The position numbers and the translations under genes were made by a program. Positions 34,763-42,242 of a DNA stretch of 42,242 bases are shown in pieces. Each line of letters starts with the position of its first letter. Position 1 is the stretch's first letter. The DNA comes from an uncultured marine group III euryarchaeote. GTDB lineage: Archaea > Thermoplasmatota > Poseidoniia > MGIII > CG-Epi1. The notes under the pieces were generated by a model that was given only the letters and a program-made list of their open reading frames with translations, was not told the origin of the DNA and made no database searches. The DNA lies in NCBI GenBank assembly GCA_902627615.1, contig CACOJW010000010.1, positions 1 through 42,242 of the forward strand, read 5' to 3'.

Positions 34763-34786
34763 TCTACCTTTTAGGCGTGTAGTTTA

Positions 34787-37042
34787 ATGGATTTAGTAGT
34801 GGTTGAATCCGGTGCAAAAGCCAAAACAATTCAGAAATATCTGGGTAAGAATGTCCTGGTTAGAGCTTCTAATGGCCACATTCAAGATTTACCGACAAAG
34901 GGTAAAGATGGTAGCAAAGCTCTTTGGAGCCATAAAAAAGGAAACTTGCCAGATCCTCCTTGGAATTGGACTGCACGAGCTGAAAAAAACGTAAAGCGAA
35001 TTATCTCAGACAGCCGTAGAAAAAAAGTGGATAGAGTATTAATTGCAACAGATCCAGATAGAGAGGGTGAGTTTATCGCATGGAGACTTGCCGAGCTTCT
35101 TTCAGATTTTGGAGAAGTTCAGAGAATTACATTTAATGAAATAACTAAAAGTGCAATAAGGGACGCTTTGGAATCAGCAGGAACTGTGGACATGAATCTT
35201 GTTGACGCAGCAAAAGTTAGAAGATTCATGGATCGGTTGATAGGATATCGTACTTCACGATTCTCAAGATCTTGGAGTTTAAGTTCGATGGGTCGTGTTC
35301 AGACTCCAACCTTAGCATTTGTAGTAGATAGAGAAAAGAAAATTCAGAATTTTGTATCGACACCTTATTGGGCTGTACAGGCGTTTGCTTCGGGTGTAGA
35401 TTTTAGAATAAGATTTCATGATAGAGATGATCCTCTAGTTTGGAAAGATGAGAAGGGTAAAATTGATATTCATCGTACGAATGATTCTAAATTAGCAGAC
35501 AAAGCTTTTGAAGCTTTAAAATTAGAATCTAAATTAACTCCAAAAAAAGTTTCAGTGAAAAATTACAAAAGGCGTCCTAAACCTCCTTTTACGACCGACA
35601 CTTTACTTCAAGCTACGGGAAGCAAATACAGCTGGAGGCCAAGTAACACGATGAGAGTCGCTCAAGGCCTTTATGAAGCTGGGCACATAACATACATGAG
35701 AACCGATTCAACTAGAACTAGCGCATCCTCTAGGGAGACTGCAAAAGAATTTATCGTTTCAAAATGGGGTTCAGCATTTGTTGGAAAAGGTGCTCTTGGA
35801 GGCAAGCCTTCATCAGGAGTACAAGATGCTCACGAGGCAATTAGGCCTACGAATCCACTCTCAGAGTTGCCAAATGGTTTAGATGATTCTCAAGTTCGTT
35901 TATACAAATTAATATGGTCCAGATTTATTGCTAGCCAAATGGTGGATTCAGAATGGGCAAGTATGAAAATTGAGGGCAAATTAGAAACATTTGAGAAAGT
36001 ATTAGATGGTGACACAAAGTGGAGAGTCTTAGCAGGTTGGGAATCGGCTTTTGAGGCAATAGACAAAAAGCCTCCGCTTTCTCCCCCCACTCCTGAAATA
36101 GTAGAGGGTAATGCTATATCTTTGGATAGTAAAGATGAAAATCCTCGATTAATTGAAGACAAAACAAAACCTCCTGCAAGATACACTCAGCATGGACTTG
36201 TAGCACTCATGAAATCAGAAGGAATAGGTAGACCTTCGACTTATGCAACAACAATAAAAAAATTACTTGATCGCAAATATTGTAGTGATAATAAAGGCAG
36301 GCTTAAACCTACAGAGCAAGGGATAATGCTTTGCGATGAGGTCGTTCCATATTATAATTCAAACGAAAAAAGTTTGAGTCTGTTTTCATCTAACTTTACA
36401 GCTGAAATGGAAACTGATTTAGATCAAATAGAAACAGGTCAACACAGTGGAGCAGAGGTGTGGGAAGATTTTGTTGATTCATTTAGAGAGCTTCATGAAT
36501 CTGCAGTCGCAAAGAAAAAAGAAAAACCTACAAAGAGGCAATTAGATTATTATTTTAGGTTGGCAGATTTAGTTTCAGAAGAAGAATTAGTAAGGATAAT
36601 AGGCGATGATGATCCCAGAGAAATGGATGGAAAAAGGATGGGGGAAGTTATCGATGATTTAAGAACCGCTACGGAAGATATGCCTATGCCAGCATCTCCA
36701 AAGCAAATATCTTATGCAAAGAGCTTAGCAGAGTCTTTGGAAATGGATGAATCAGCAGCCTGTGAATTAGTAGGTCTTTCAAATTTCAGCGAGCTTACTG
36801 GTGGCAAATCTGGAACAGCAAGTGAATTAATAGGTAATTTGAAAGGTAAAGTGGATAGTACTCCAAGACCACCTAGTCCCAAACAATTAAATTTCATTAA
36901 AAATTTAGCCAAAAAGGCTGAATTAGATGAAGAAGGGGCTTGTAAGATGGTCGGTATCAGTTCTTATTCTGAATTATCAGGAGGCCGCCTGGGGACGGCT
37001 AGCAAGTTAATAGAATCATTACGTAAAAAGCCTAAAAAATGA
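34787..37042 (+). CDS. topA: DNA topoisomerase I (type IA), zinc-ribbon-less with a C-terminal repeat tail
   Basis: The type IA enzyme relaxes negative supercoils through a 5'-phosphotyrosine. The Toprim part has VVVESGAK (Glu7) and TDPDREGEF (88-96). The active-site Tyr303 is in GHITYMRTDSTR. The later motifs are DAHEAIRPT and EGIGRPSTYATTIK. No Cys4 zinc ribbons follow the core; instead residues 580-748 hold three related units that start with (P/T)KRQ or SPKQ and are listed separately. The overall layout is bacterial-type TopA, not archaeal TopoIII. Its stop overlaps the start of the Hef helicase gene by 4 nt (ATGA), so the two are co-translated. Confidence 0.95.
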   Translation: MDLVVVESGAKAKTIQKYLGKNVLVRASNGHIQDLPTKGKDGSKALWSHKKGNLPDPPWNWTARAEKNVKRIISDSRRKKVDRVLIATDPDREGEFIAWRLAELLSDFGEVQRITFNEITKSAIRDALESAGTVDMNLVDAAKVRRFMDRLIGYRTSRFSRSWSLSSMGRVQTPTLAFVVDREKKIQNFVSTPYWAVQAFASGVDFRIRFHDRDDPLVWKDEKGKIDIHRTNDSKLADKAFEALKLESKLTPKKVSVKNYKRRPKPPFTTDTLLQATGSKYSWRPSNTMRVAQGLYEAGHITYMRTDSTRTSASSRETAKEFIVSKWGSAFVGKGALGGKPSSGVQDAHEAIRPTNPLSELPNGLDDSQVRLYKLIWSRFIASQMVDSEWASMKIEGKLETFEKVLDGDTKWRVLAGWESAFEAIDKKPPLSPPTPEIVEGNAISLDSKDENPRLIEDKTKPPARYTQHGLVALMKSEGIGRPSTYATTIKKLLDRKYCSDNKGRLKPTEQGIMLCDEVVPYYNSNEKSLSLFSSNFTAEMETDLDQIETGQHSGAEVWEDFVDSFRELHESAVAKKKEKPTKRQLDYYFRLADLVSEEELVRIIGDDDPREMDGKRMGEVIDDLRTATEDMPMPASPKQISYAKSLAESLEMDESAACELVGLSNFSELTGGKSGTASELIGNLKGKVDSTPRPPSPKQLNFIKNLAKKAELDEEGACKMVGISSYSELSGGRLGTASKLIESLRKKPKK
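36524..37030 (+). repeat. Three-copy protein repeat forming the TopA C-terminal tail
   Basis: Units begin at residues ~580 (KPTKRQLDYYFRLADLV), ~633 (PMPASPKQISYAKSLAESL) and ~694 (PRPPSPKQLNFIKNLAKKA), spaced 53-61 residues. Units two and three share SPKQ, KxLA, an acidic helix with a Cys (SAACELVG, EGACKMVG), a SELTGG or SELSGG turn and GTASxLIxxL. Unit one keeps only KRQ, LA and the final VIDDL. No function is known to me; DNA contact in place of zinc ribbons is inference. Confidence 0.8.
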
Positions 37043-38646
37043 AAACATTTTCACATAAATTTTTGAAGGGTGATGAATTAGAGGATAGGCAATATCAATC
37101 TAATATTTCTAAAGCTTGCTTAGATCAATCTACTCTTGTAATTCTTCCCACCGGCATGGGAAAAACAGTTATTGCTTTACGTGTTATTCTAGAAAGATTA
37201 GACGCAGGTCAGATTCTTTTGATGGCTCCAACAAGGCCATTAGCAGAGCAACATTATGAATTTTTCAGCAAATTTTTGGATGCTGAAATAAATTTTTTTA
37301 CCGGAGCTATCTCTCCAGAAGTACGTGAGCCTTTGTGGAAATCTGCAAACGTTATTGTTGCAACTCCCCAAGTAGTTTCTAAAGATATTGAAAATGGCAG
37401 AACTAGCCTTGATAATTTCTCATTAGTTATCTTTGATGAGGCACATCGAGCAGCAGGAAATTATGCTTATGTACCTATAGGTCATCACTATCAAAAAGTT
37501 GCTAAGCATCATTTATCAGTAGGGATGACTGCATCTCCAGGAAGTTCGAAATCAGAAATAATACGTCTTTGCAGAGATTTAGGAATTTCCTCGGTAGAAA
37601 ACAGAGATGAGAGTGATCCAGATGTTGTAGCTTACATTCAACCGATTAAGACCAGATGGGTTAAGGTTGGAATGCCCGCATCAGTCAAACACATTGCAAA
37701 TCAACTTAGGAGTTTGCAGGATTACTTATGCGGTAAACTGTACAAGCAAGGATTTCTAGACAGACCTCGTAAAGTATCTACAACAATGTTGCTCAAGGCA
37801 GGTAAGAACTTGCAGGCCAAATATATGCAAACTAAGCCTAACACCCCTCCTCAAATCTTCAATCTAATGACAACTCAGGCAATGGCTATGAAGGTAGCAC
37901 ATTCGATATTAACAGTAGAGACACAAGGTATAACGCAATTCATTGATTATACCTCAAGAATTGAAAAAGATGCAAATACTAAAAAGAAAGGAAGTCGGGC
38001 TAATAAATGGCTGTATTCAAATCCCGATTGGAAGATTGCAGTAAAGATAGCTAAATCAAATACAACAGATAATCCAAAGTTAGAAAATTTGATTGAGCTA
38101 ATAGATTTACAGATTCAAAGTGGAGCAAGTAAATTCATTGTTTTTGCAGAGATTAGGCATACTGCATCGTTAATAGTTGAGGAATTATCTAAATTGCCTA
38201 AAGCTAAACCAGTAAGATTCGTAGGTCAGGGCTCAAGGGAAGGAGATAAAGGCATGACACAGAAGCAACAAAAAGAAATCCTTAATCGTTTTAGAGAAGG
38301 TGAATTTAATATCTTAGTTGCAACATCTGTAGGGGAAGAAGGCTTAGATATTCCTTCCACAGACATAGTAATATTTTACGAGCCAGTTTCATCTGCAATA
38401 CGTCTAATTCAAAGAAGGGGAAGAACTGGAAGGAATAGGCCCGGTGAAGTTTTTATATTCGTTACCAAAGAGAGTAGAGATGAAGCTGCTCTTTGGAGCA
38501 GTAGAGGGAAAGAGCAAAAGATGCATGATTTATTTTCAGCAGGAAGTATGCAGATAGACTTACCCACTTCTGAGGAACTACAAATGCCTGAAAATAGTGT
38601 GAAATTAGAAAACGGTTCGGTGCAAACTCGTTTTCAAACAGATTAG
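37039..38646 (+). CDS. Hef/Mph1-family SF2 helicase without the XPF nuclease domain
   Basis: The 535-residue helicase has Walker A LPTGMGKT (36-43), APTRPLAEQH, ATPQVVSKDI, DEAH (133-136), GMTASPG, a helical insert (about 195-340) like the thumb-like domain of Hef, VATSVGEEGLDIP and motif VI QRRGRTGR. Hef proteins process stalled replication forks. Full-length euryarchaeal Hef is about 750 residues with a C-terminal ERCC4 nuclease. Here the chain ends about 80 residues after motif VI, so only the helicase half is present and no nuclease gene is adjacent. It is coupled to topA by an ATGA overlap. Confidence 0.9.
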   Translation: MKTFSHKFLKGDELEDRQYQSNISKACLDQSTLVILPTGMGKTVIALRVILERLDAGQILLMAPTRPLAEQHYEFFSKFLDAEINFFTGAISPEVREPLWKSANVIVATPQVVSKDIENGRTSLDNFSLVIFDEAHRAAGNYAYVPIGHHYQKVAKHHLSVGMTASPGSSKSEIIRLCRDLGISSVENRDESDPDVVAYIQPIKTRWVKVGMPASVKHIANQLRSLQDYLCGKLYKQGFLDRPRKVSTTMLLKAGKNLQAKYMQTKPNTPPQIFNLMTTQAMAMKVAHSILTVETQGITQFIDYTSRIEKDANTKKKGSRANKWLYSNPDWKIAVKIAKSNTTDNPKLENLIELIDLQIQSGASKFIVFAEIRHTASLIVEELSKLPKAKPVRFVGQGSREGDKGMTQKQQKEILNRFREGEFNILVATSVGEEGLDIPSTDIVIFYEPVSSAIRLIQRRGRTGRNRPGEVFIFVTKESRDEAALWSSRGKEQKMHDLFSAGSMQIDLPTSEELQMPENSVKLENGSVQTRFQTD

Positions 38647-38652
38647 AACTAA

Positions 38653-38660
38653 TATTATAC
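38653..38660 (+). promoter_or_regulatory. Possible TATA box of kptA
   Basis: TATTATAC is centred about 27 nt upstream of the kptA ATG, in the 36-bp gap after the helicase gene. It suggests kptA can be transcribed separately. Confidence 0.4.
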
Positions 38661-38682
38661 AGACCTCTGTTAATGGTCATTT

Positions 38683-39351
38683 ATGCGTAGAAATCCAACA
38701 ATACCGTTGAAAGAAGAAGTTAAGTATGGACACGGTTTTTTCAGGGGTGAAAAATGCCCCTTGAGTGGAGAGGATGGTGTGTTAGTAATGTCCCCAAGAC
38801 ACTTGGATCAATTTGGAAGAATAATGGCAGGAGTACTGCGCCATTTCCCAGATCGTTTTGAGCTTGAGATGGACAAACAGGGTTGGGTTGAGGCTTCCGA
38901 TTTCGTTGAAGCTATTAAGTCCCAAAGACGTCATTTCCATTATTTAGAAACTCGTCATTTGCAAGCAGTTGTTGAAACGGACCCTAAAGGGCGTTATCAA
39001 CTTGAGAATGGTAGGCTGAGAGCTACATATGCACACACATTAGATCTTGAGCTAGACTTACCAACTGATAAAAATCCAGAGCATCTATATTTTGCATGTT
39101 CTAAAGAAGATTCAGAGGAATATTTAGAACACGGTCTTTATCCTGGAGATAGGAATATGGTTCATTTATCTAGCACAAGATTAAATGCTCTAGAAGCTGG
39201 CCGCCATATAATCGGTAAGCCAATCGTACTTTTGGTGGATGTAAAAGCTGCAGAAGAAGGTGGCAACGAAATAATGAAGGCAGGCACAACAGTATATCTT
39301 TCAAAAGAGATATCTGGTAAATACCTCAAGCAACTCCCAGATAGTACTTGA
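38683..39351 (+). CDS. kptA: RNA 2'-phosphotransferase (KptA/Tpt1)
   Basis: The NAD-dependent enzyme removes a 2'-phosphate from RNA to give ADP-ribose 1'',2''-cyclic phosphate. The winged-helix half (50-110) has GWVEASDFVEAI and RHLQAVVETD followed by KGRYQL. The ADP-ribosyltransferase-like half has YAHT, HLYFACSKE, HLSSTRLNALEAGRH and GKPIVLLVD. The extra N-terminal 45 residues contain CPLSGEDG. In archaea the natural substrate is uncertain, as archaeal tRNA splicing does not leave the fungal-type 2'-phosphate. Confidence 0.93.
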   Translation: MRRNPTIPLKEEVKYGHGFFRGEKCPLSGEDGVLVMSPRHLDQFGRIMAGVLRHFPDRFELEMDKQGWVEASDFVEAIKSQRRHFHYLETRHLQAVVETDPKGRYQLENGRLRATYAHTLDLELDLPTDKNPEHLYFACSKEDSEEYLEHGLYPGDRNMVHLSSTRLNALEAGRHIIGKPIVLLVDVKAAEEGGNEIMKAGTTVYLSKEISGKYLKQLPDST

Positions 39352-39381
39352 TTTTAGTTTACAGAGGCATTAAGCAATAGA

Positions 39382-40917
39382 ATGGAAAGAAGGCAAATAT
39401 CTAGAGTTTTAATTAGTGTTAGCGATAAAGCAAATTTAGCAAATCTAGCAAAGAATCTTAGCAACTTAGGTATCGAAATAATATCTACTGGTGGTACATC
39501 TAAATCAATCAAAAATGAAAAGGTAGATGTAGTTCCAGTTGAGAACGTAACAAATTTTCCAGAAATGATGGGCGGCCGTGTAAAGACGTTACACCCTTTA
39601 ATTTTTGGAGGCATTCTCGCACGAGATTCAGATACTGAAGAGGTTGAAAAGCATAGTATAGGCTTGATAGATATGGTAGTTTGTAATTTGTATCCTTTCA
39701 AAGACGCAGTTTCCAAGGGGGTAGATTTACAATCCTTAATTGAGGAAATAGATATAGGAGGTCCCAGTTTACTTAGAGCATCAGCTAAAAACCATAATAG
39801 AGTTGCAGTGGTTTCAGATCCAGAAGATTATGGTTGGATTATTGATGAAATTAAGAAGGGAGGATTAAATTTAGAGCAAAGACAAGAATTGGCTCTTAAA
39901 GCATATAGGCATACTGCAGAATATGATACAGCAATTCAAGGAGAATTAGCAGTTAGATTTGGAGAAGAAGGATTGCCTTCTTCACTTCACATATCCGGTA
40001 TTGGAAGCCCTCCTCTAAGATATGGAGAAAATCCACACCAAGGTGCTATTTTCTATTCAGATTTTTCTCCTTTTTCTCCTTCAGTTTCTGATTCTAAATT
40101 ATTACAAGGAAAGCAATTAAGCTACAATAATTTATTAGATTTTGATGCAGCTTTATCGATAGTTACGGAGTTCGATGAGCTAACTGCAGTAGTCGTGAAA
40201 CATAACAATCCTTGCGGGGCTGCAAGTGCAGACACTTTGGAAGAAGCATATGAATTAGCAATTAATACAGACCCTCAAAGCTCATTTGGAGGTATAATCT
40301 CATTTAATGGAGAAGTAGATGGGGAATTAGCAAAGAGTATAGTTTCTTCCTTCAAAGAAGGAGTTATTGCGCCTTCATATACAGACGATGCGATTGAGGT
40401 ATTATTAACTAAACCAAATCTCCGTGTTTTAGAGACTGGACCGCTAGATAATTATCACCGTAATCCAAGTTTAAAATCTTTAGATAAAGGGTGGCTTGTG
40501 CAAGAAAGTGATGAGGCAATGATTGATATTTCAGATTGCAAGATCGTGACAAAAACTAAACCTTCGGATAGTGAATTAGAAAGTTTACATTTTGCCTGGA
40601 AGATAGTTAAACATGTTAAAAGTAATGCTATTGTTTTTGTTAAGGATAAAAGAACAGTAGGCATTGGTGCTGGACAAATGTCTAGAATAGATTCAGTAAA
40701 AATAGCTAATTTCAAATCAATTCCTAATGCAAAGGGCTGTGTAATGGCTTCTGATGCTTTTTTTCCATTCAGAGATGGGGTAGATGAAGCGATTGAAGCA
40801 GGAATTAGTGCAATTATTCAACCAGGAGGTTCTATGCGAGATCAAGAAGTAATTGATGCGGCAAATGAGCATGGCGTATCTATGGTTTTAACAGGAATGA
40901 GGCATTTCAAACACTAA
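39382..40917 (+). CDS. purH: Bifunctional AICAR formyltransferase/IMP cyclohydrolase
   Basis: The enzyme catalyses the last two steps of de novo IMP synthesis. The N-terminal IMP cyclohydrolase half has ISVSDK, ISTGGTS and the GGRVKTLHP loop (65-72). The formyltransferase half has PLRYGENPHQ, KHNNPCGAA with Lys273-His274, DPQSSFGG, GIGAGQMSRIDS and AIIQPGGSMRDQEV. The length of 511 is that of the full bacterial-type enzyme. Most archaea use PurP and PurO instead, so this is likely an old acquisition from bacteria. The stop shares one base with the next gene's ATG (TAATG). Confidence 0.95.
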   Translation: MERRQISRVLISVSDKANLANLAKNLSNLGIEIISTGGTSKSIKNEKVDVVPVENVTNFPEMMGGRVKTLHPLIFGGILARDSDTEEVEKHSIGLIDMVVCNLYPFKDAVSKGVDLQSLIEEIDIGGPSLLRASAKNHNRVAVVSDPEDYGWIIDEIKKGGLNLEQRQELALKAYRHTAEYDTAIQGELAVRFGEEGLPSSLHISGIGSPPLRYGENPHQGAIFYSDFSPFSPSVSDSKLLQGKQLSYNNLLDFDAALSIVTEFDELTAVVVKHNNPCGAASADTLEEAYELAINTDPQSSFGGIISFNGEVDGELAKSIVSSFKEGVIAPSYTDDAIEVLLTKPNLRVLETGPLDNYHRNPSLKSLDKGWLVQESDEAMIDISDCKIVTKTKPSDSELESLHFAWKIVKHVKSNAIVFVKDKRTVGIGAGQMSRIDSVKIANFKSIPNAKGCVMASDAFFPFRDGVDEAIEAGISAIIQPGGSMRDQEVIDAANEHGVSMVLTGMRHFKH

Positions 40918-41507
40918 TGGAAGAGCTCTGGATATTTTGTGAAATTTGTAATGAAGAGTGTCCTCATGAAGTTTTGAAAAGTAGAACTTCAACAAGAAAG
41001 GGCTTCAGTTTTCAAGGAGTTGTTAAATGCCTTGAATGTGATACTACTAGCCCAACAGAAATAAAAGAATCACGACCTATTGAATTGAGATTACGCATAT
41101 CAAATGACAATGAAACACAGAAAGGAATTTTACATGTAGACAGAGGTATTCCAATAAAAGTAGGAGAAACACGTCCCCATCCAGAGGGGATGATACTGGT
41201 AACAGGACTTGAGATAGAAAGTAAAAGACCTAATGAGGCTTATTCAGATGATAATCCGATAGTTTGGGCTAAAAGAGCCACACATGCAAAAGTACGTTTT
41301 GCAATACACGATGGCGAATCTACAATATCAATTAAGCAAGAATTTGAATCTACAGCCGAATTCAGAATAGGGATGAAGATTCGTATTGAAGGCGAAGTTG
41401 CTATAATTAAAAATATAAATTTACATGGTGGCAAATCTGTAAAAACGGCCTACGCCATCGAAATATCAAGAGTGACTTGTGTATATGGGAGAAAAGGAAG
41501 AAGATAA
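40917..41507 (+). CDS. HVO_0476-family zinc-finger protein
   Basis: The 196-residue protein has a Cys-rich N-terminus (CEICNEECPHE near residues 8-18, then CLECD near 39) forming a zinc ribbon, followed by a beta-rich domain with HPEGMILVTGLEIE, WAKRATHAKVRFAIH and the C-terminal GKSVKTAYAIEISRV. This matches the archaea-specific HVO_0476-type family of unknown function. The ribbon suggests nucleic-acid or protein contact. It is coupled to purH by a one-base overlap and overlaps the next gene by 23 nt. Confidence 0.85.
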   Translation: MEELWIFCEICNEECPHEVLKSRTSTRKGFSFQGVVKCLECDTTSPTEIKESRPIELRLRISNDNETQKGILHVDRGIPIKVGETRPHPEGMILVTGLEIESKRPNEAYSDDNPIVWAKRATHAKVRFAIHDGESTISIKQEFESTAEFRIGMKIRIEGEVAIIKNINLHGGKSVKTAYAIEISRVTCVYGRKGRR

Positions 41508-42242
41508 TACAGTTTTACCTCAGGTAGACGAAGAGGAGGTGGTGGAATATGCTCCAGTTGATAAATCTAAGAAGCCATTTATTTCACAGACTGAAATCTT
41601 GTCAATCTTGCTGTCTAAAGAAACATTATATCATGTTTTGGTTTTATTTCTGGTATTGGTTTTATTCGGAATTTTAAGCTTTACCAAATCAGATATTGCT
41701 CTTCAAATTATTATATCATTAGGTTATGGAGTTTCTTTAGGTTATTTCGTTACTGCTAATTTGAATAGATTTGAGGGATTTAATAAATTATCAAGGACCA
41801 AGGATGTATCAAGTGTAATTATACCTCTTCTAATTTCATTATTCTTTTCTATTTTTATTTGGTTAGGACTGCATCATAGCATATATGAGCGAAATGTTGA
41901 GAGATTCCTTAGTTTTGGTCTTATATTTATCTTCTTAATTTGGCAATTTGCACAAGCCTGGTGGATGCGTATCCCCTTCCGTGAAATTGCGTTAAGGCGC
42001 ATGAGTAAATCACCTACTGAAGGTTCATCAAAAATAGGCCTTTTGGCCAATATTTTAGCACCCTTCTCATGGGCTATTTTTGGATATATTGTATTTACTT
42101 TTGTAGCAAATAATGTCCCCAAATTTTCAGATAATTTTGATAATTCATTTGCCTTTTTCTGGTTTTTGATGATCTTTATATTAGGTGGCGTTAGTTTCTA
42201 TCTCCTTAAGCAAATGCATAGGGATTTTTGGTATAATCCACA
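41485..42242 (+). CDS. Multi-spanning membrane protein, 3'-truncated by window edge
   Basis: An open frame runs from ATG 41485 to the window end without a stop (252 codons). The N-terminal 40 residues are acidic and cytoplasmic-looking (MGEKEEDNTVLPQVDEEEVV). About six hydrophobic segments follow, e.g. HVLVLFLVLVLFGIL, IPLLISLFFSIFIWLGL and FAFFWFLMIFILGGVSFYLL. The start overlaps the zinc-protein gene by 23 nt, which suggests co-translation. I do not recognise the family. Coding is supported by the long open frame at this AT content and by the coherent hydrophobic pattern. Confidence 0.8.
   Translation, partial: MGEKEEDNTVLPQVDEEEVVEYAPVDKSKKPFISQTEILSILLSKETLYHVLVLFLVLVLFGILSFTKSDIALQIIISLGYGVSLGYFVTANLNRFEGFNKLSRTKDVSSVIIPLLISLFFSIFIWLGLHHSIYERNVERFLSFGLIFIFLIWQFAQAWWMRIPFREIALRRMSKSPTEGSSKIGLLANILAPFSWAIFGYIVFTFVANNVPKFSDNFDNSFAFFWFLMIFILGGVSFYLLKQMHRDFWYNP

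Noticed and set aside
41874-42122. Minus-strand ORF near the window end
   Set aside because: It lies opposite the long open membrane-protein frame from 41485 to the window end, which has a coherent hydrophobic pattern and couples to the upstream gene.

Overview
The window looks like a low-GC marine euryarchaeon of the Thermoplasmata-related Marine Group II/III type (Poseidoniales or Pontarchaea). This placement is inferred from gene content; no rRNA or marker phylogeny was possible. Archaeal markers are a fibrillarin-like methyltransferase with its K-D-K-H tetrad, DNA topoisomerase VI subunit B, TrmY, KptA, a Hef-type helicase, an archaeal-type AlaRS with an N-terminal Cys cluster, an HVO_0476-family zinc protein and a ThiN-domain regulator. 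Mixed in are genes of bacterial or eukaryotic flavour: TopA, PurH, group II branched-chain aminotransferase, an OPT transporter, a ThiBPQ transporter and a DHCR24-like flavoprotein. T/A-rich boxes about 23-30 nt upstream of many starts suggest largely leaderless transcription. Layout: (1) Positions 1-4213 are an accessory island: the C-terminal part of a serine recombinase, a two-gene nuclease-like operon (EEP phosphohydrolase and a DUF6998/PD-(D/E)XK-like protein), a 370-bp divergent control region full of short palindromes, and a single-chain restriction-modification enzyme (C5-cytosine methyltransferase fused to a BsuBI/PstI-type endonuclease). The island stops at the 3' end of a tRNA-Gly gene. 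(2) Positions 4214-12758 carry tRNA-Gly, a membrane-anchored surface protein, a TatD-like hydrolase, a very long Lhr helicase and tRNA-Thr. (3) Positions 12759-20534 read on the minus strand: RNA methyltransferases, Top6B, a PUA-like protein, a nucleotide-sugar dehydrogenase and two aminotransferases. (4) Positions 20629-25416 are a compact thiamine-salvage locus: ThiN-domain regulator, ThiB, ThiP and ThiQ overlapping on the plus strand, with thiamine pyrophosphokinase convergent to them. (5) Positions 25420-31446 are a tightly packed minus-strand run: OPT transporter, TrmY, nucleotidyltransferase, MBL hydrolase, DHCR24-like oxidoreductase, then the pyrophosphokinase. (6) Positions 31525-42242 hold AlaRS, a CoA-binding protein, TopA with an unusual C-terminal repeat tail, a nuclease-less Hef helicase, KptA, PurH, a zinc protein and a truncated membrane protein. 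How the genes work together: the thiamine genes would import the vitamin and pyrophosphorylate it under control of a ThiN-domain sensor. FlpA, an NSUN-type methyltransferase, TrmY, KptA and AlaRS serve RNA maturation and translation. TopA, Top6B, Lhr and Hef serve DNA topology and repair. The dehydrogenase and nucleotidyltransferase would supply activated sugars for surface glycans. The most unusual items are the fused restriction-modification island with its palindrome-rich promoter region, the DHCR24-like flavoprotein, and the three-repeat tail of TopA that replaces the usual zinc ribbons.
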